From the NCBI RefSeq assembly GCF_018860385.1, contig NZ_JAHKPH010000022.1, positions 1-64,000 of the forward strand: a stretch of 64,000 nucleotides of DNA, written 5' to 3'. Positions 1 through 7,682 of the stretch are shown here, in pieces (position 1 is the stretch's first letter; each line of letters begins with the position of its first letter). Source of the stretch: Reinekea forsetii. GTDB taxonomy: Bacteria > Pseudomonadota > Gammaproteobacteria > Pseudomonadales > Natronospirillaceae. Under the pieces are notes generated by a model that saw only the letters and a program-made list of their open reading frames with translations, did not search any database and was not told where the DNA came from. A program made the translations under genes and the position numbers.

Positions 1-125
1 CATTTTAACAGCTCGAACTTTAAATTCTGTCGAGTACTGCCATGTTTTACGTGGATTATTATACTTTGGCACAAATACCTCCAGATGCGTTATCTAGAGG
101 TGTCCACTAAAACGGGGGAAGTTCA
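1..125 (-). mobile_element. IS3-family insertion sequence, left end with start of transposase OrfA (cut by window edge)
   Basis: Read on the minus strand, a GTG at 72-70 opens a frame that runs to the window edge (24 codons) and begins MPKYNNPRKTWQYSTEFKVR, typical of the N-terminal helix-turn-helix OrfA of IS3-family elements. A good ribosome site (GGAGGT, about 77-83) precedes it. The stretch 101-125 ends in the usual terminal pattern of such elements: on the minus strand it starts TGAACTTCCCCCGTTTTAGT, so the element most likely ends at 125. Only the left end is visible; the rest, including OrfB, lies outside. Family assignment is from motif recognition. Confidence 0.75.
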
Positions 126-236
126 ATGTCTGATGAAATCATATTGTTAACGCCCCATCAAGATGGCTACGGCAATGTCGTATTTTTGTGCGAATCAACC
201 TTAGACTACAATTATCTACCTGCTCACTGCCAGTAG
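126..236 (+). CDS. Short ORF directly at the IS boundary, possible gene remnant
   Basis: An ATG lies immediately next to the IS end and opens a 36-codon frame starting MSDEIILLTPHQDGYG and ending LPAHCQ, followed 27 bases later by a clear terminator. I do not recognise the product. It could be the tail of a gene cut by the IS insertion, since a good terminator follows and no ribosome site can precede it except inside the IS, or simply a chance ORF. Nothing else supports expression. Confidence 0.25.
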   Translation: MSDEIILLTPHQDGYGNVVFLCESTLDYNYLPAHCQ

Positions 237-262
237 TAAAGCAGCGGTATTTAACAAAGAAG

Positions 263-290
263 AAGGCACCTAAGAGGTGCCTTTATTTTA
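263..290 (+). terminator. Rho-independent terminator
   Basis: AAGGCACC, loop TAAGA, GGTGCCTT, then TTATTTTA. An eight-base perfect stem with a T-rich tail, placed just after the short ORF at 126-236. Confidence 0.7.
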
Positions 291-604
291 GTAGCAAGCA
301 CAGAAGGAGCGCACTTTGTGATTAACAATGTTGAAGCCAGTTTATTGGTAACGAAAGTGTTTAAGCTTTTAGAGGCGGCAGAGTCTGCAATTTAGGCTTA
401 AAGCCATATAATGTCGCTAAAAAGTCGGTACCTACAGCACAATAATAGAAACAACAAAGTTTCCAAGGGATAAATGTTTAAACATTCATGGCATGATGTA
501 AGTTGATTAATCGGGTGTTACGGAATACGGCCCAGTTTGCCAATGCAATAATGGCAATGTTCAAAACAGTTGCGTTAAATGAGTCGTTTCTAACTACAGT
601 CTAA
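291..604. other. Gene-poor debris region
   Basis: No convincing gene. A 25-codon frame (GTG at 318, stop at 393-395) has a plausible ribosome site (AGGAG at 305-309) and reads VINNVEASLLVTKVFKLLEA, but it is too short to identify. The remaining sequence down to the MFS gene has stops in all frames and no hairpin with a T run. It probably represents decayed DNA next to the IS element. Confidence 0.4.
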
Positions 605-1777
605 TCACTTTCCCACTAACACATTCCGATTCATAAACATCAACACAGCCCCTAACGTAACCATCGCTGCTGTTAATAACAAGGCTGCGTTGTAAGACCC
701 AAAGTAATCGGTTAAGGCTACCGAGTATAGCGGGCCGGCTACTTGGCCAATACCGTATGCGGTGGTAATTGCGCCCATAAGTACTACGGGTTTGTCGCCG
801 GCTAACTTGCCTCCCAGTGTCATAAATAGTGCAACTAGCGCGATGAAGGTTCCGCCGAATAAAATGCCTGCGAGTAGGTTTAAGTAAATGTTATTAGTGA
901 ATACAGGAATAAGCATACCAACCACTTGCAATCCCATGGTAACAACAATGATGTTGATGCTGCCGTATTTGTGCGCCGCTCGCATCCATAAAATACAGGA
1001 TGGAATGCCTGCTACGCCCACTAAGGTCCATGCATAGCCACCAAAACCTTGTAAGCCTTCAAGCGAATTAACAATGTCGGGTAAGAAGGTGCCTTGTACC
1101 ACCATGCCTAAGCCTTCCGTAAAATAGGCAAAAATAAGTATTAAAACAAAGCCGGTAAACATGCGCATATCTATTGCGGTAGCGGTGCTCTTTTGGTTTT
1201 TTGCATCATCAAACGATAATATGTAAATCGAATAGCAAGTCATTAGTGCGACAACAATCGCAATGGCCAGCCAAGCTTGTGCCCAAGTACCACCCACCCA
1301 AAATACCAGTCTGCTCAGTAAGTCGGTGATTAATATAGAAAACCCAATGCCAGAAAAGTGAATGCCCATGGCCTTGGTTTTATCGGTCATATTGAGCTTA
1401 CTCATGACAATGGCCGAGCCAACCACCAATGACATGGCCGATCCAAAACCAGCGATCACTCGTGATACTAACCAAACTACTTCGTGGGTGGTGGTTGCTA
1501 AAATAAAGGTGGTTAACACACACAGCACCGTGCCAATGCGAAACAGCCTAACCTTGCTGTGATTGGTTTTAATGACTATCGAGACAATAGAACCCGATAA
1601 GTAACCTAAATAGTTTACGCTGGCTAACACTCCCGAAAAAGTAAGCGTTAGCGTATCTGTCAGCATGGAAGGCAGTAACGAAGTAAACGCGAACCGGGCG
1701 GCACCCACACCTACAATTAAAGCAAAAATACCCGCCAGCAAAATTGCGGCATTGCTGTTGCGATCCAGTAAATTCAT
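605..1777 (-). CDS. MFS transporter, YbfB/YjiJ-like family
   Basis: A hydrophobic 390-residue protein with about twelve membrane segments spread over its whole length. The N-terminal part contains GVGAARFAFTSLLPSML and NYLGYLSGS, features of the YbfB/YjiJ branch of the major facilitator superfamily; family members are inner-membrane secondary carriers of mostly unknown substrate. I chose the Met at 1777 because it begins directly before the first membrane helix; an upstream Met at 1813 would add twelve polar residues, and neither start has a strong ribosome site. It stands alone with no operon partner. The substrate cannot be predicted. Confidence 0.75.
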   Translation of the reverse strand: MNLLDRNSNAAILLAGIFALIVGVGAARFAFTSLLPSMLTDTLTLTFSGVLASVNYLGYLSGSIVSIVIKTNHSKVRLFRIGTVLCVLTTFILATTTHEVVWLVSRVIAGFGSAMSLVVGSAIVMSKLNMTDKTKAMGIHFSGIGFSILITDLLSRLVFWVGGTWAQAWLAIAIVVALMTCYSIYILSFDDAKNQKSTATAIDMRMFTGFVLILIFAYFTEGLGMVVQGTFLPDIVNSLEGLQGFGGYAWTLVGVAGIPSCILWMRAAHKYGSINIIVVTMGLQVVGMLIPVFTNNIYLNLLAGILFGGTFIALVALFMTLGGKLAGDKPVVLMGAITTAYGIGQVAGPLYSVALTDYFGSYNAALLLTAAMVTLGAVLMFMNRNVLVGK

Positions 1778-1813
1778 ATGAAATAGTTTCTCTGTGTTGT
1801 TAAAGCCATGCAT

Positions 1814-2230
1814 TAAAGTACTTGTAATCGCGCGTTTTCGAATTCTGTTTTATGGGGTTCAATATTCAGGGAAATGGCGTATTAGTCAATCAATCAAACG
1901 TCTTAGTTTGGTGATCAGCATGAGTAGAGGTTTGGTGGTAACAATTGAAAAGGTTTGTAAATGAAATGAAGAGCAAGTGACTTGACCGTCTGGGGCTAGA
2001 GTTGATAGGCCGACTTTGCTAAGTTGGCTAGCAGGTTAAAAAAACGCCAACCTAAAGTCGCGCCTTAAACGATAAGTTTGGTAAAAATAATAACAATAAA
2101 GCATTTAGCCACGTTATAGCTCAACCCAATCTATGGTCTATTCATTTAAAACAGCTGTATCGTGTTGTTTGCTCAGAACTCGCCACTGCAAGCCGAAGCG
2201 CTTTGCATTGGCTGGGAAAAAGGAACGATC
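1814..2230. other. Intergenic region between divergent MFS and methyltransferase genes
   Basis: About 400 bases separating the two divergent genes. It is AT-rich and should hold both promoters, but I see no clear operator, repeat or RNA. An in-frame ATG at 2162 could extend the methyltransferase by 23 residues, but the sequence there does not look like part of the fold. Confidence 0.4.
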
Positions 2231-3031
2231 ATGAGTAAGAAAAACGATAGAGCCCTTCGATTTTATGATGAAGTGTTAGGTTTAGATAGACTGCATTATG
2301 GGCTTTGGCTGCCCGATGACGAACTTACCTTTGAAAAGCTTAAATTGGCACAAATCCGATATGAAGATTACCTTGTCGAAAAATTGCCTTCTACCGTGAA
2401 GCGCGTTTTAGACGTAGGCTGCGGCACAGGAATACTGGTAAAAAAGCTGCTTGATCATTCATACCTAGCAGAAGGTTTATCCCCTGATATAAACCAGAAA
2501 AAAAGGTTCGAAAAAGCCTTAAATGCACCCTTTCATCATATGCCTTTTGAAGAGTTATCCGCAGAGGATACATTTGATTGCATCATTATGAGTGAATCCT
2601 GCCAGTATATTAAGCTTGATAAACTATTTGAAAATGCAAAGCGCGCACTTAAAGCGCATGGCTATTTGATGATTTGTGATTACTTTGTTTTGAATAATGC
2701 TGAAGGGGAACTTAGTAAAAGCGGCCATCACTACGATGAATTCATGAAGCGTATTGATCAAGAAGGCTTTAGCGTGGTGGTAGAAGAAGACATTACCCAG
2801 AATGTGACCAAGACGCTCGACTTAGGAAAAGACTTCGTAGAAAAATCGATGAAAGCGCTCTCGATAGGCACTGAACGAATTAGAAGTAAGCACCCACAGT
2901 TAAGTAAATTTGTTTTATGGCTATTTAGGAATAAAATAGCCAAAGCTACTAAGCAAACCGACTTACTCGATTCCGATAAGTTTAAGCAGTATAAGTCTTA
3001 CCGGTTTATTTTGCTGCAAGCCAATAGTTAG
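2231..3031 (+). CDS. Class I SAM-dependent methyltransferase
   Basis: A soluble protein of 266 residues. The SAM-binding motif I is clear (VLDVGCGTG, about residue 60), followed by an acidic strand end and a motif resembling IIMSESCQYI, as in small-molecule or lipid methyltransferases of the cyclopropane/sterol/UbiE type. The start at 2231 is preferred over 2162 because it has a ribosome site (AAAGGAA) seven bases upstream. The C-terminal third contains a Lys/Arg-rich helix (KALSIGTERIRSKHPQLSK) often seen in lipid-modifying members. It is monocistronic, so no substrate can be inferred from neighbours. Confidence 0.75.
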   Translation: MSKKNDRALRFYDEVLGLDRLHYGLWLPDDELTFEKLKLAQIRYEDYLVEKLPSTVKRVLDVGCGTGILVKKLLDHSYLAEGLSPDINQKKRFEKALNAPFHHMPFEELSAEDTFDCIIMSESCQYIKLDKLFENAKRALKAHGYLMICDYFVLNNAEGELSKSGHHYDEFMKRIDQEGFSVVVEEDITQNVTKTLDLGKDFVEKSMKALSIGTERIRSKHPQLSKFVLWLFRNKIAKATKQTDLLDSDKFKQYKSYRFILLQANS

Positions 3032-3060
3032 CCTATTACAGTGAGTTAAAAACCAAACGA

Positions 3061-3092
3061 AGCCCACTGGAAGGATTCACTCCCAGTAGGCT
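3061..3092 (-). terminator. Probable terminator of the pullulanase gene
   Basis: Inverted repeat AGCCCACTGG / CCAGTAGGCT (nine of ten pairs) with a 12-base loop. On the minus strand it is followed by TTCGTTTGGTTTTT, a weak T tract, which suits termination of the pullulanase transcript. It may also serve the convergent methyltransferase gene. Confidence 0.45.
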
Positions 3093-3103
3093 CGCAGCCT
3101 AGG

Positions 3104-5275
3104 TTAAGGTTGGTATAACACCGTAACCGCCGTACCTTCAACTGTTAAAGAACCTGAAACTTGTCTGTGGTTGCCGCCATTCGGCGTGTCTTTTTCTACG
3201 GCGACATACCAGTTACCACTGGGCAGGTTGTAATTAAAATTACCACCAGAGGCATAGATCACTAAAATTCTCTGCCAGCTATCGCCATTCGCGGCAGCGT
3301 TGATGTCGGTTATTAATATATCATCGGCGTATCGAATGGTGGTGATGTTGTTGTTTATTTCATCCCAAGTATTCATGCGGAAGCCCGGGTGCGCTTTTCG
3401 CAATTGAATTAAATCTTTGTGATATTGATAGGTGTCAGCGTTGGTGATTTTCCAAGACCAATCAATTTTATTCACCGAATCGGGAGAGCGGTACGAGTTG
3501 TGATCGCCATTTTTATCACGCAACATCTCTACACCGCCGTGCAAAAACGGAATGCCTTGAGAGGTGAGCACAATTCCATTCGCGAAGTTTTGAATGCGCT
3601 TTAAGTAACTGCTGTTTCTAGAAACGCCGTTTAAATCGGCCCATTCTAAAATTTTATCGCGTAGGCTTAGGTTATCGTGCGCAGAAGTGTAGTTGATGCT
3701 TTGCTCAGGATCGGTTGTGAACATAGGATCCCATAGATCAATCACTTGATTGGCATCGTTGTTATAACGGCTACCCGCTCGGCTGCCAAAATCTAACTCC
3801 CAAATATTACCTTGGTTAAACGCAAAGCCGCCGCCATAGCCGCTGTCGTTGTCTCCTTTTATCGCTTCACGGAATTTTGGATTAAACACTCCCACATGCG
3901 CATTTTGTTGACGCGCGATAGTGCCTAAACGAACTCGCTCTGGCTCGCGTGAATCGGTTGCGTAACCGTTCCAAGGCTCGCCATAGATCAATAGGTTTCG
4001 GTTAGGAAAAGTAGTATTAAGGTGGCGACCCCAATCACCAAAATCTTGATGATCAAAAATACCCACTAAATCAAAACGAAAACCGTCTAGGTTATATTCG
4101 CGAGTCCAGTACTCTAACGAGTCTTGAATCATGCGCGCTACCATAGGCACAGTGGCATCAATTGAGTTACCCGTGCCGCTTAAATCGGTTGCGGTGTAGT
4201 ATGAAGTTGAAATATTTTCGAACATTTCATAATCGAAAGTATGGTTGTACACCACATCCATAATCACGCGAATTCCGGCTTTATGAAATTCGTTTACCAT
4301 GGTTTTTAGTTCACGGGCACGGTCTTCATAATCTAACGATACCGAGTAACGTTCTTCAGGCACGTTAAAGTTTCTTGGGTCATAACCCCAATTATAACAG
4401 GCCGTGTCGTTAACATCGGGGCACGAAGCAAAATCGTAAAATGGTAATATCTGTACATGGGTCACGCCCAGCTCTTTTAAATGATCTAAACCCGTAGTCA
4501 CACCTTGATAACGTGTGCCTGATTCAACCATGCCAAGAAACTTGCCGCGTTTTATACTGGCAACTCCAGAGCTTGGGTCAATAGTGAAGTCACGCACATG
4601 CATTTCATAAATAATGGCATCTTCGCGCTCTATGAGTGCAGGTCTGGGTGCCCAGCCTTGCGCTAAGTCGGTGCGAGACATATCCATGACTATATTTACA
4701 TCTGCGTTAGGCACGGCCATTTTACCGTACGGGTCTCTAACCACCACGCCATTAACTTTGAAGTAATAGGGCTTTAGGTGAAGGTCGCCATTGATGCGTA
4801 CGGCGTAAATATCGGTGTAGCCATTTTGATCCGATACTTTAGGTACGCTGTACTCTATGCCATCTACCACCAGTGAAACGTTAGAAGTATCGGGCGACCA
4901 AATCGCAAAAGTAGTGCCGTTGCTATCGTATTCTGCTCCGAGTGTATTGACCGGAGTCGAGGACAACGGTACTTCATTGACCGAAATTTGTTTGTTTTGC
5001 GCGTTGATGCAAATTTCGTAGTGGGTGTTGGCATTAACGTAATAGTCTGCAGCTGGGTAGCTCTCTGTCCAATCACCATAGCGATCAATTTTAAAGCGAG
5101 GTCCGCCACTGGCATCGCCGTTGTAAAACTGTTGTTGCGAGCAATAGTTGATGTTGTCTGTGCTCGCCATTGCGGTTGTACCCCATTGATTTGGGGTGCC
5201 TCTAAATTGCCATTGTGCCGATGCGCTGGTGGCAACGACCGAACATAGTAATAGTATTTTAAACCCGTTTTTCAT
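3104..5275 (-). CDS. pulA: Secreted type I pullulanase (GH13) with starch-binding N-terminus
   Basis: Hydrolyses alpha-1,6 branch bonds of pullulan, starch or glycogen. The 723-residue precursor has a signal peptide (cleavage after ASA, residue 20). Residues 21-100 form a small beta module beginning FRGTPNQWGTTAM, found in other secreted amylases as a probable starch-binding domain. A CBM48-type domain follows (about 112-185, GTTFAIWSP). The GH13 barrel spans about 220-640 and carries the type I pullulanase signature YNWGYDP (294-300), DVVYNH (340-345), nucleophile D402 in GFRFDLVG, acid/base E433 in YGEPWN and the HD pair at 533-534. All catalytic residues are present. No lipobox is seen, so it should be periplasmic or released. 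It is divergent from the beta-amylase gene and shares MalT-box-like sites with it. Confidence 0.93.
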   Translation of the reverse strand: MKNGFKILLLCSVVATSASAQWQFRGTPNQWGTTAMASTDNINYCSQQQFYNGDASGGPRFKIDRYGDWTESYPAADYYVNANTHYEICINAQNKQISVNEVPLSSTPVNTLGAEYDSNGTTFAIWSPDTSNVSLVVDGIEYSVPKVSDQNGYTDIYAVRINGDLHLKPYYFKVNGVVVRDPYGKMAVPNADVNIVMDMSRTDLAQGWAPRPALIEREDAIIYEMHVRDFTIDPSSGVASIKRGKFLGMVESGTRYQGVTTGLDHLKELGVTHVQILPFYDFASCPDVNDTACYNWGYDPRNFNVPEERYSVSLDYEDRARELKTMVNEFHKAGIRVIMDVVYNHTFDYEMFENISTSYYTATDLSGTGNSIDATVPMVARMIQDSLEYWTREYNLDGFRFDLVGIFDHQDFGDWGRHLNTTFPNRNLLIYGEPWNGYATDSREPERVRLGTIARQQNAHVGVFNPKFREAIKGDNDSGYGGGFAFNQGNIWELDFGSRAGSRYNNDANQVIDLWDPMFTTDPEQSINYTSAHDNLSLRDKILEWADLNGVSRNSSYLKRIQNFANGIVLTSQGIPFLHGGVEMLRDKNGDHNSYRSPDSVNKIDWSWKITNADTYQYHKDLIQLRKAHPGFRMNTWDEINNNITTIRYADDILITDINAAANGDSWQRILVIYASGGNFNYNLPSGNWYVAVEKDTPNGGNHRQVSGSLTVEGTAVTVLYQP

Positions 5276-5336
5276 GGTCTAGCCTCTTGTCATTGTTTTT
5301 ATTAGGTATGAGAAGTGTACAAGCTTCTATAAAGCT

Positions 5337-5477
5337 GTATTCCTCCTATTCGGACGTAAATTTCTAATCGGCCTAATCTTTAGGCCACCACTCGTGGCCT
5401 AAAATTAGCGCTCGAACAGTGCGCAAAGGCGCATGAATACAGTGCATCATTAATTTACGCCCCCTAGGGAGGAATAC
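5337..5477. promoter_or_regulatory. Pair of inverted MalT-box-like operators between pulA and the beta-amylase gene
   Basis: Two related sites in opposite orientation: 5337-5348 reads, on the minus strand, TAGGAGGAATAC, and 5465-5477 reads TAGGGAGGAATAC on the plus strand. Each contains a GGAGGA core resembling the MalT box (GGGGAKGAGG). Each points toward the gene on its far side of the 280-base region. A MalT-like activator gene lies nearby at 7683. A degenerate third copy (minus strand GGAGGATAT, about 7596-7604) lies upstream of that gene. The inverted pair is seen directly; MalT binding is inference. Confidence 0.5.
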
Positions 5478-5557
5478 ATTTCCGCCTGGTTTCAAGACAC
5501 TATTCAGTGATGTAATAAACTTATTGAACAATAAAAACTAACAAAAGGTTTTTTAAC

Positions 5558-7513
5558 ATGAAAACGCACATGAAAAAGATTGCGTTGGCAATGACTCTCG
5601 CCGTAACGGCGACCGCCTGGGCCGACAACGCTACAAGCGCCGCCGTAATGGCACCATTAGAAGTTAACAACTGGAGCGAATTCGAAAACCAGCTAGCCTC
5701 GGTTAAGAGCATTGGCGTTACTGGAGTATCGGTCGATGTTTGGTGGGGCAAGGTAGAGGCCAATGGTGATCAGCAATTTGATTGGAGTTACTACGATACA
5801 ATTTTCCAAAAAATCGAAAACGCGGGTTTGCATATTATTCCTATCATGTCGTTTCATCAGTGTGGCGGTAATGTGGGTGATGATTGCAATATTCCCATTC
5901 CTAGCTGGATATGGAACAAGTATACCAACCAAGGTGTTAGTGCCAGCGATCTAAAATATAAGAGTGAATATGGGAATGAATCGGTAGAAACGGTTTCACT
6001 ATGGCGCGACGATTATGTGCTGTCTGAATACAAAGAATTTATGGAAGCCTTCGAAGCTCAATATGCCAGTAAGGCTAATTTGATCGATGAAGTGAACGTG
6101 TCAATGGGGCCTGCCGGAGAGCTGCGCTACCCATCTTATAATGCACACGATGGTGGCTTAACCGGCTACCCGACCCGTGGCGGCTTCCAAGCTTACAGTG
6201 AACCTGCTAAACAGGATTTTCGAAACTGGGTTATTGCCAAATATGGCAGCGTATCGGGCGTAAGTAATAATTGGGGCGTTGCATTAAACAGCGCAAATGA
6301 CATTAACCCACCTTCGAATGCTGGCAGTTTTATTAATAACGGTGATCAATACAACACCGCTTATGGACGCGATTTTATCCGTTGGTACCACGATGCATTA
6401 ATGGATCACGGCTACCGCATGATGGATAACGCAATACTCGCCTTTGACGGTGCCTTTGCCAATGTAGAGTTGGGTTTTAAAATTCCTGGCATTCATTGGA
6501 AAATGTCGGCCAGCGATAACACTAAGCGTAGTGCTGAAATGGCGGCGGGTCTTATCCCTAGTGATGTTGATTTAAACTCAGCCTCAACCGGTTATGGTTA
6601 TGGCGATATAGTGGGTGTTGCAGCATCGTACAACAATCACCCAAGAGACGTAGTATTGCACTTTACCGCTCTTGAAATGAACGATGATCCAAATGGCGGT
6701 GGTCAGTCTTTAGCGCAATCTTTGGTATTTTGGGTAGCCAATGAAGCCGCGGCACAAGGCGTGAGCATTAAAGGTGAGAATGCGTTGTCGGGTGGTGTCA
6801 CATACGATGGCGGTTGGGACAACATAGTAAACGCCTTTACCTACGCGTCGTATGCGGGCATGACTGTTTTACGTATCAACCAAGTAGCCGGTGGTACAGG
6901 CAACTATCGCTACCAGCAGTTCATCAACCAATTTTTAGTGGAAGCACCCAACGGTGGTGATTGGCAGCGCACGGTAATCTTTATGTTTGGAACCACCACC
7001 TCCGGGCAAGACATGTTTATTCGTGGCGGTTTAGATCATAACTATGCCAACACTAATTTGGGTAAAAACTGTTCCACTTCTAACTACGAATGCGCAATAC
7101 CTATTCGCCACAACAACCTTCGCAACAGCACCACAGCGGGCTGGAAAGGCGGTGACCAATATTTAGATTGGTACGGTATCGAAGCATCTCAAGGATCGGG
7201 CGCCGTTGGCACCGCACTAGATTGGACGACCAATAATGCCAGTAATAGCGCAACAGTTGCCGCCGATGGTTATGGGTATGAGCCACTCAATACTTATGGC
7301 GATCATTACTGGATGCTTGATGTTGAAATGGATTGTTCAGCCACCGTGAATGGCTGGTTCGAACTAAAATCGTATATTTCGAATGGACCAGGCTGGGAAG
7401 CCGACGTTGCACAAGCTGGAACGCCTTATAATTCGGGCAACCACTTTGCGCAGTGTGGCAAAATCAACGTATTTCAACGTAACAGCAGCAGTGCCACTAT
7501 CGGTACTTTTTAA
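5558..7513 (+). CDS. Secreted beta-amylase (GH14) with C-terminal extension
   Basis: Releases maltose from non-reducing ends of alpha-1,4-glucans. The precursor is 651 residues with a signal peptide (about residues 1-22, ending AWA). GH14 hallmarks are intact: VDVWWGKVE (59-67), the flexible-loop region [13 protein letters not shown] (99-111), the acid E188 in [11 protein letters not shown] and the base E407 in KGENALSGG. The catalytic domain occupies about residues 30-460. The last 150-190 residues are Gly/Asn/Trp-rich with four Cys and look like a carbohydrate-binding region; its family is uncertain. The ATG at 5558 has AAAGG nearby. GH14 is mainly known from plants and Bacillus-type bacteria, so its presence in this gammaproteobacterium is less common. 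A strong terminator follows. Confidence 0.92.
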   Translation: MKTHMKKIALAMTLAVTATAWADNATSAAVMAPLEVNNWSEFENQLASVKSIGVTGVSVDVWWGKVEANGDQQFDWSYYDTIFQKIENAGLHIIPIMSFHQCGGNVGDDCNIPIPSWIWNKYTNQGVSASDLKYKSEYGNESVETVSLWRDDYVLSEYKEFMEAFEAQYASKANLIDEVNVSMGPAGELRYPSYNAHDGGLTGYPTRGGFQAYSEPAKQDFRNWVIAKYGSVSGVSNNWGVALNSANDINPPSNAGSFINNGDQYNTAYGRDFIRWYHDALMDHGYRMMDNAILAFDGAFANVELGFKIPGIHWKMSASDNTKRSAEMAAGLIPSDVDLNSASTGYGYGDIVGVAASYNNHPRDVVLHFTALEMNDDPNGGGQSLAQSLVFWVANEAAAQGVSIKGENALSGGVTYDGGWDNIVNAFTYASYAGMTVLRINQVAGGTGNYRYQQFINQFLVEAPNGGDWQRTVIFMFGTTTSGQDMFIRGGLDHNYANTNLGKNCSTSNYECAIPIRHNNLRNSTTAGWKGGDQYLDWYGIEASQGSGAVGTALDWTTNNASNSATVAADGYGYEPLNTYGDHYWMLDVEMDCSATVNGWFELKSYISNGPGWEADVAQAGTPYNSGNHFAQCGKINVFQRNSSSATIGTF

Positions 7514-7535
7514 GTAAGAAACTGCTATCTCCCTT

Positions 7536-7558
7536 GGGGCCTTCGTGGCCCCTTTTTT
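7536..7558 (+). terminator. Strong rho-independent terminator after the beta-amylase gene
   Basis: GGGGCC, loop TTCGT, GGCCCC followed by six T. A second, weaker hairpin (CCACCG 7580-7585 with CGGTGG 7605-7610, then GCTTTTT) follows and may act as backup. Confidence 0.85.
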
Positions 7559-7682
7559 GGTTGGAGGTCAAAATGTTCTCCACCGCCCTTTACTGAATAT
7601 CCTCCGGTGGGCTTTTTGCGCCTGTCTTTTAGTTTCTGTTCACTTATAAAATGAACGTCACTTTTGAAATGTGACGTAACCG

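Noticed and set aside
4864-5248. Overlapping ORFs of 123 and 86 codons inside the pullulanase signal and N-terminal region
   Set aside because: They are frame shadows of a gene with clear domain structure.
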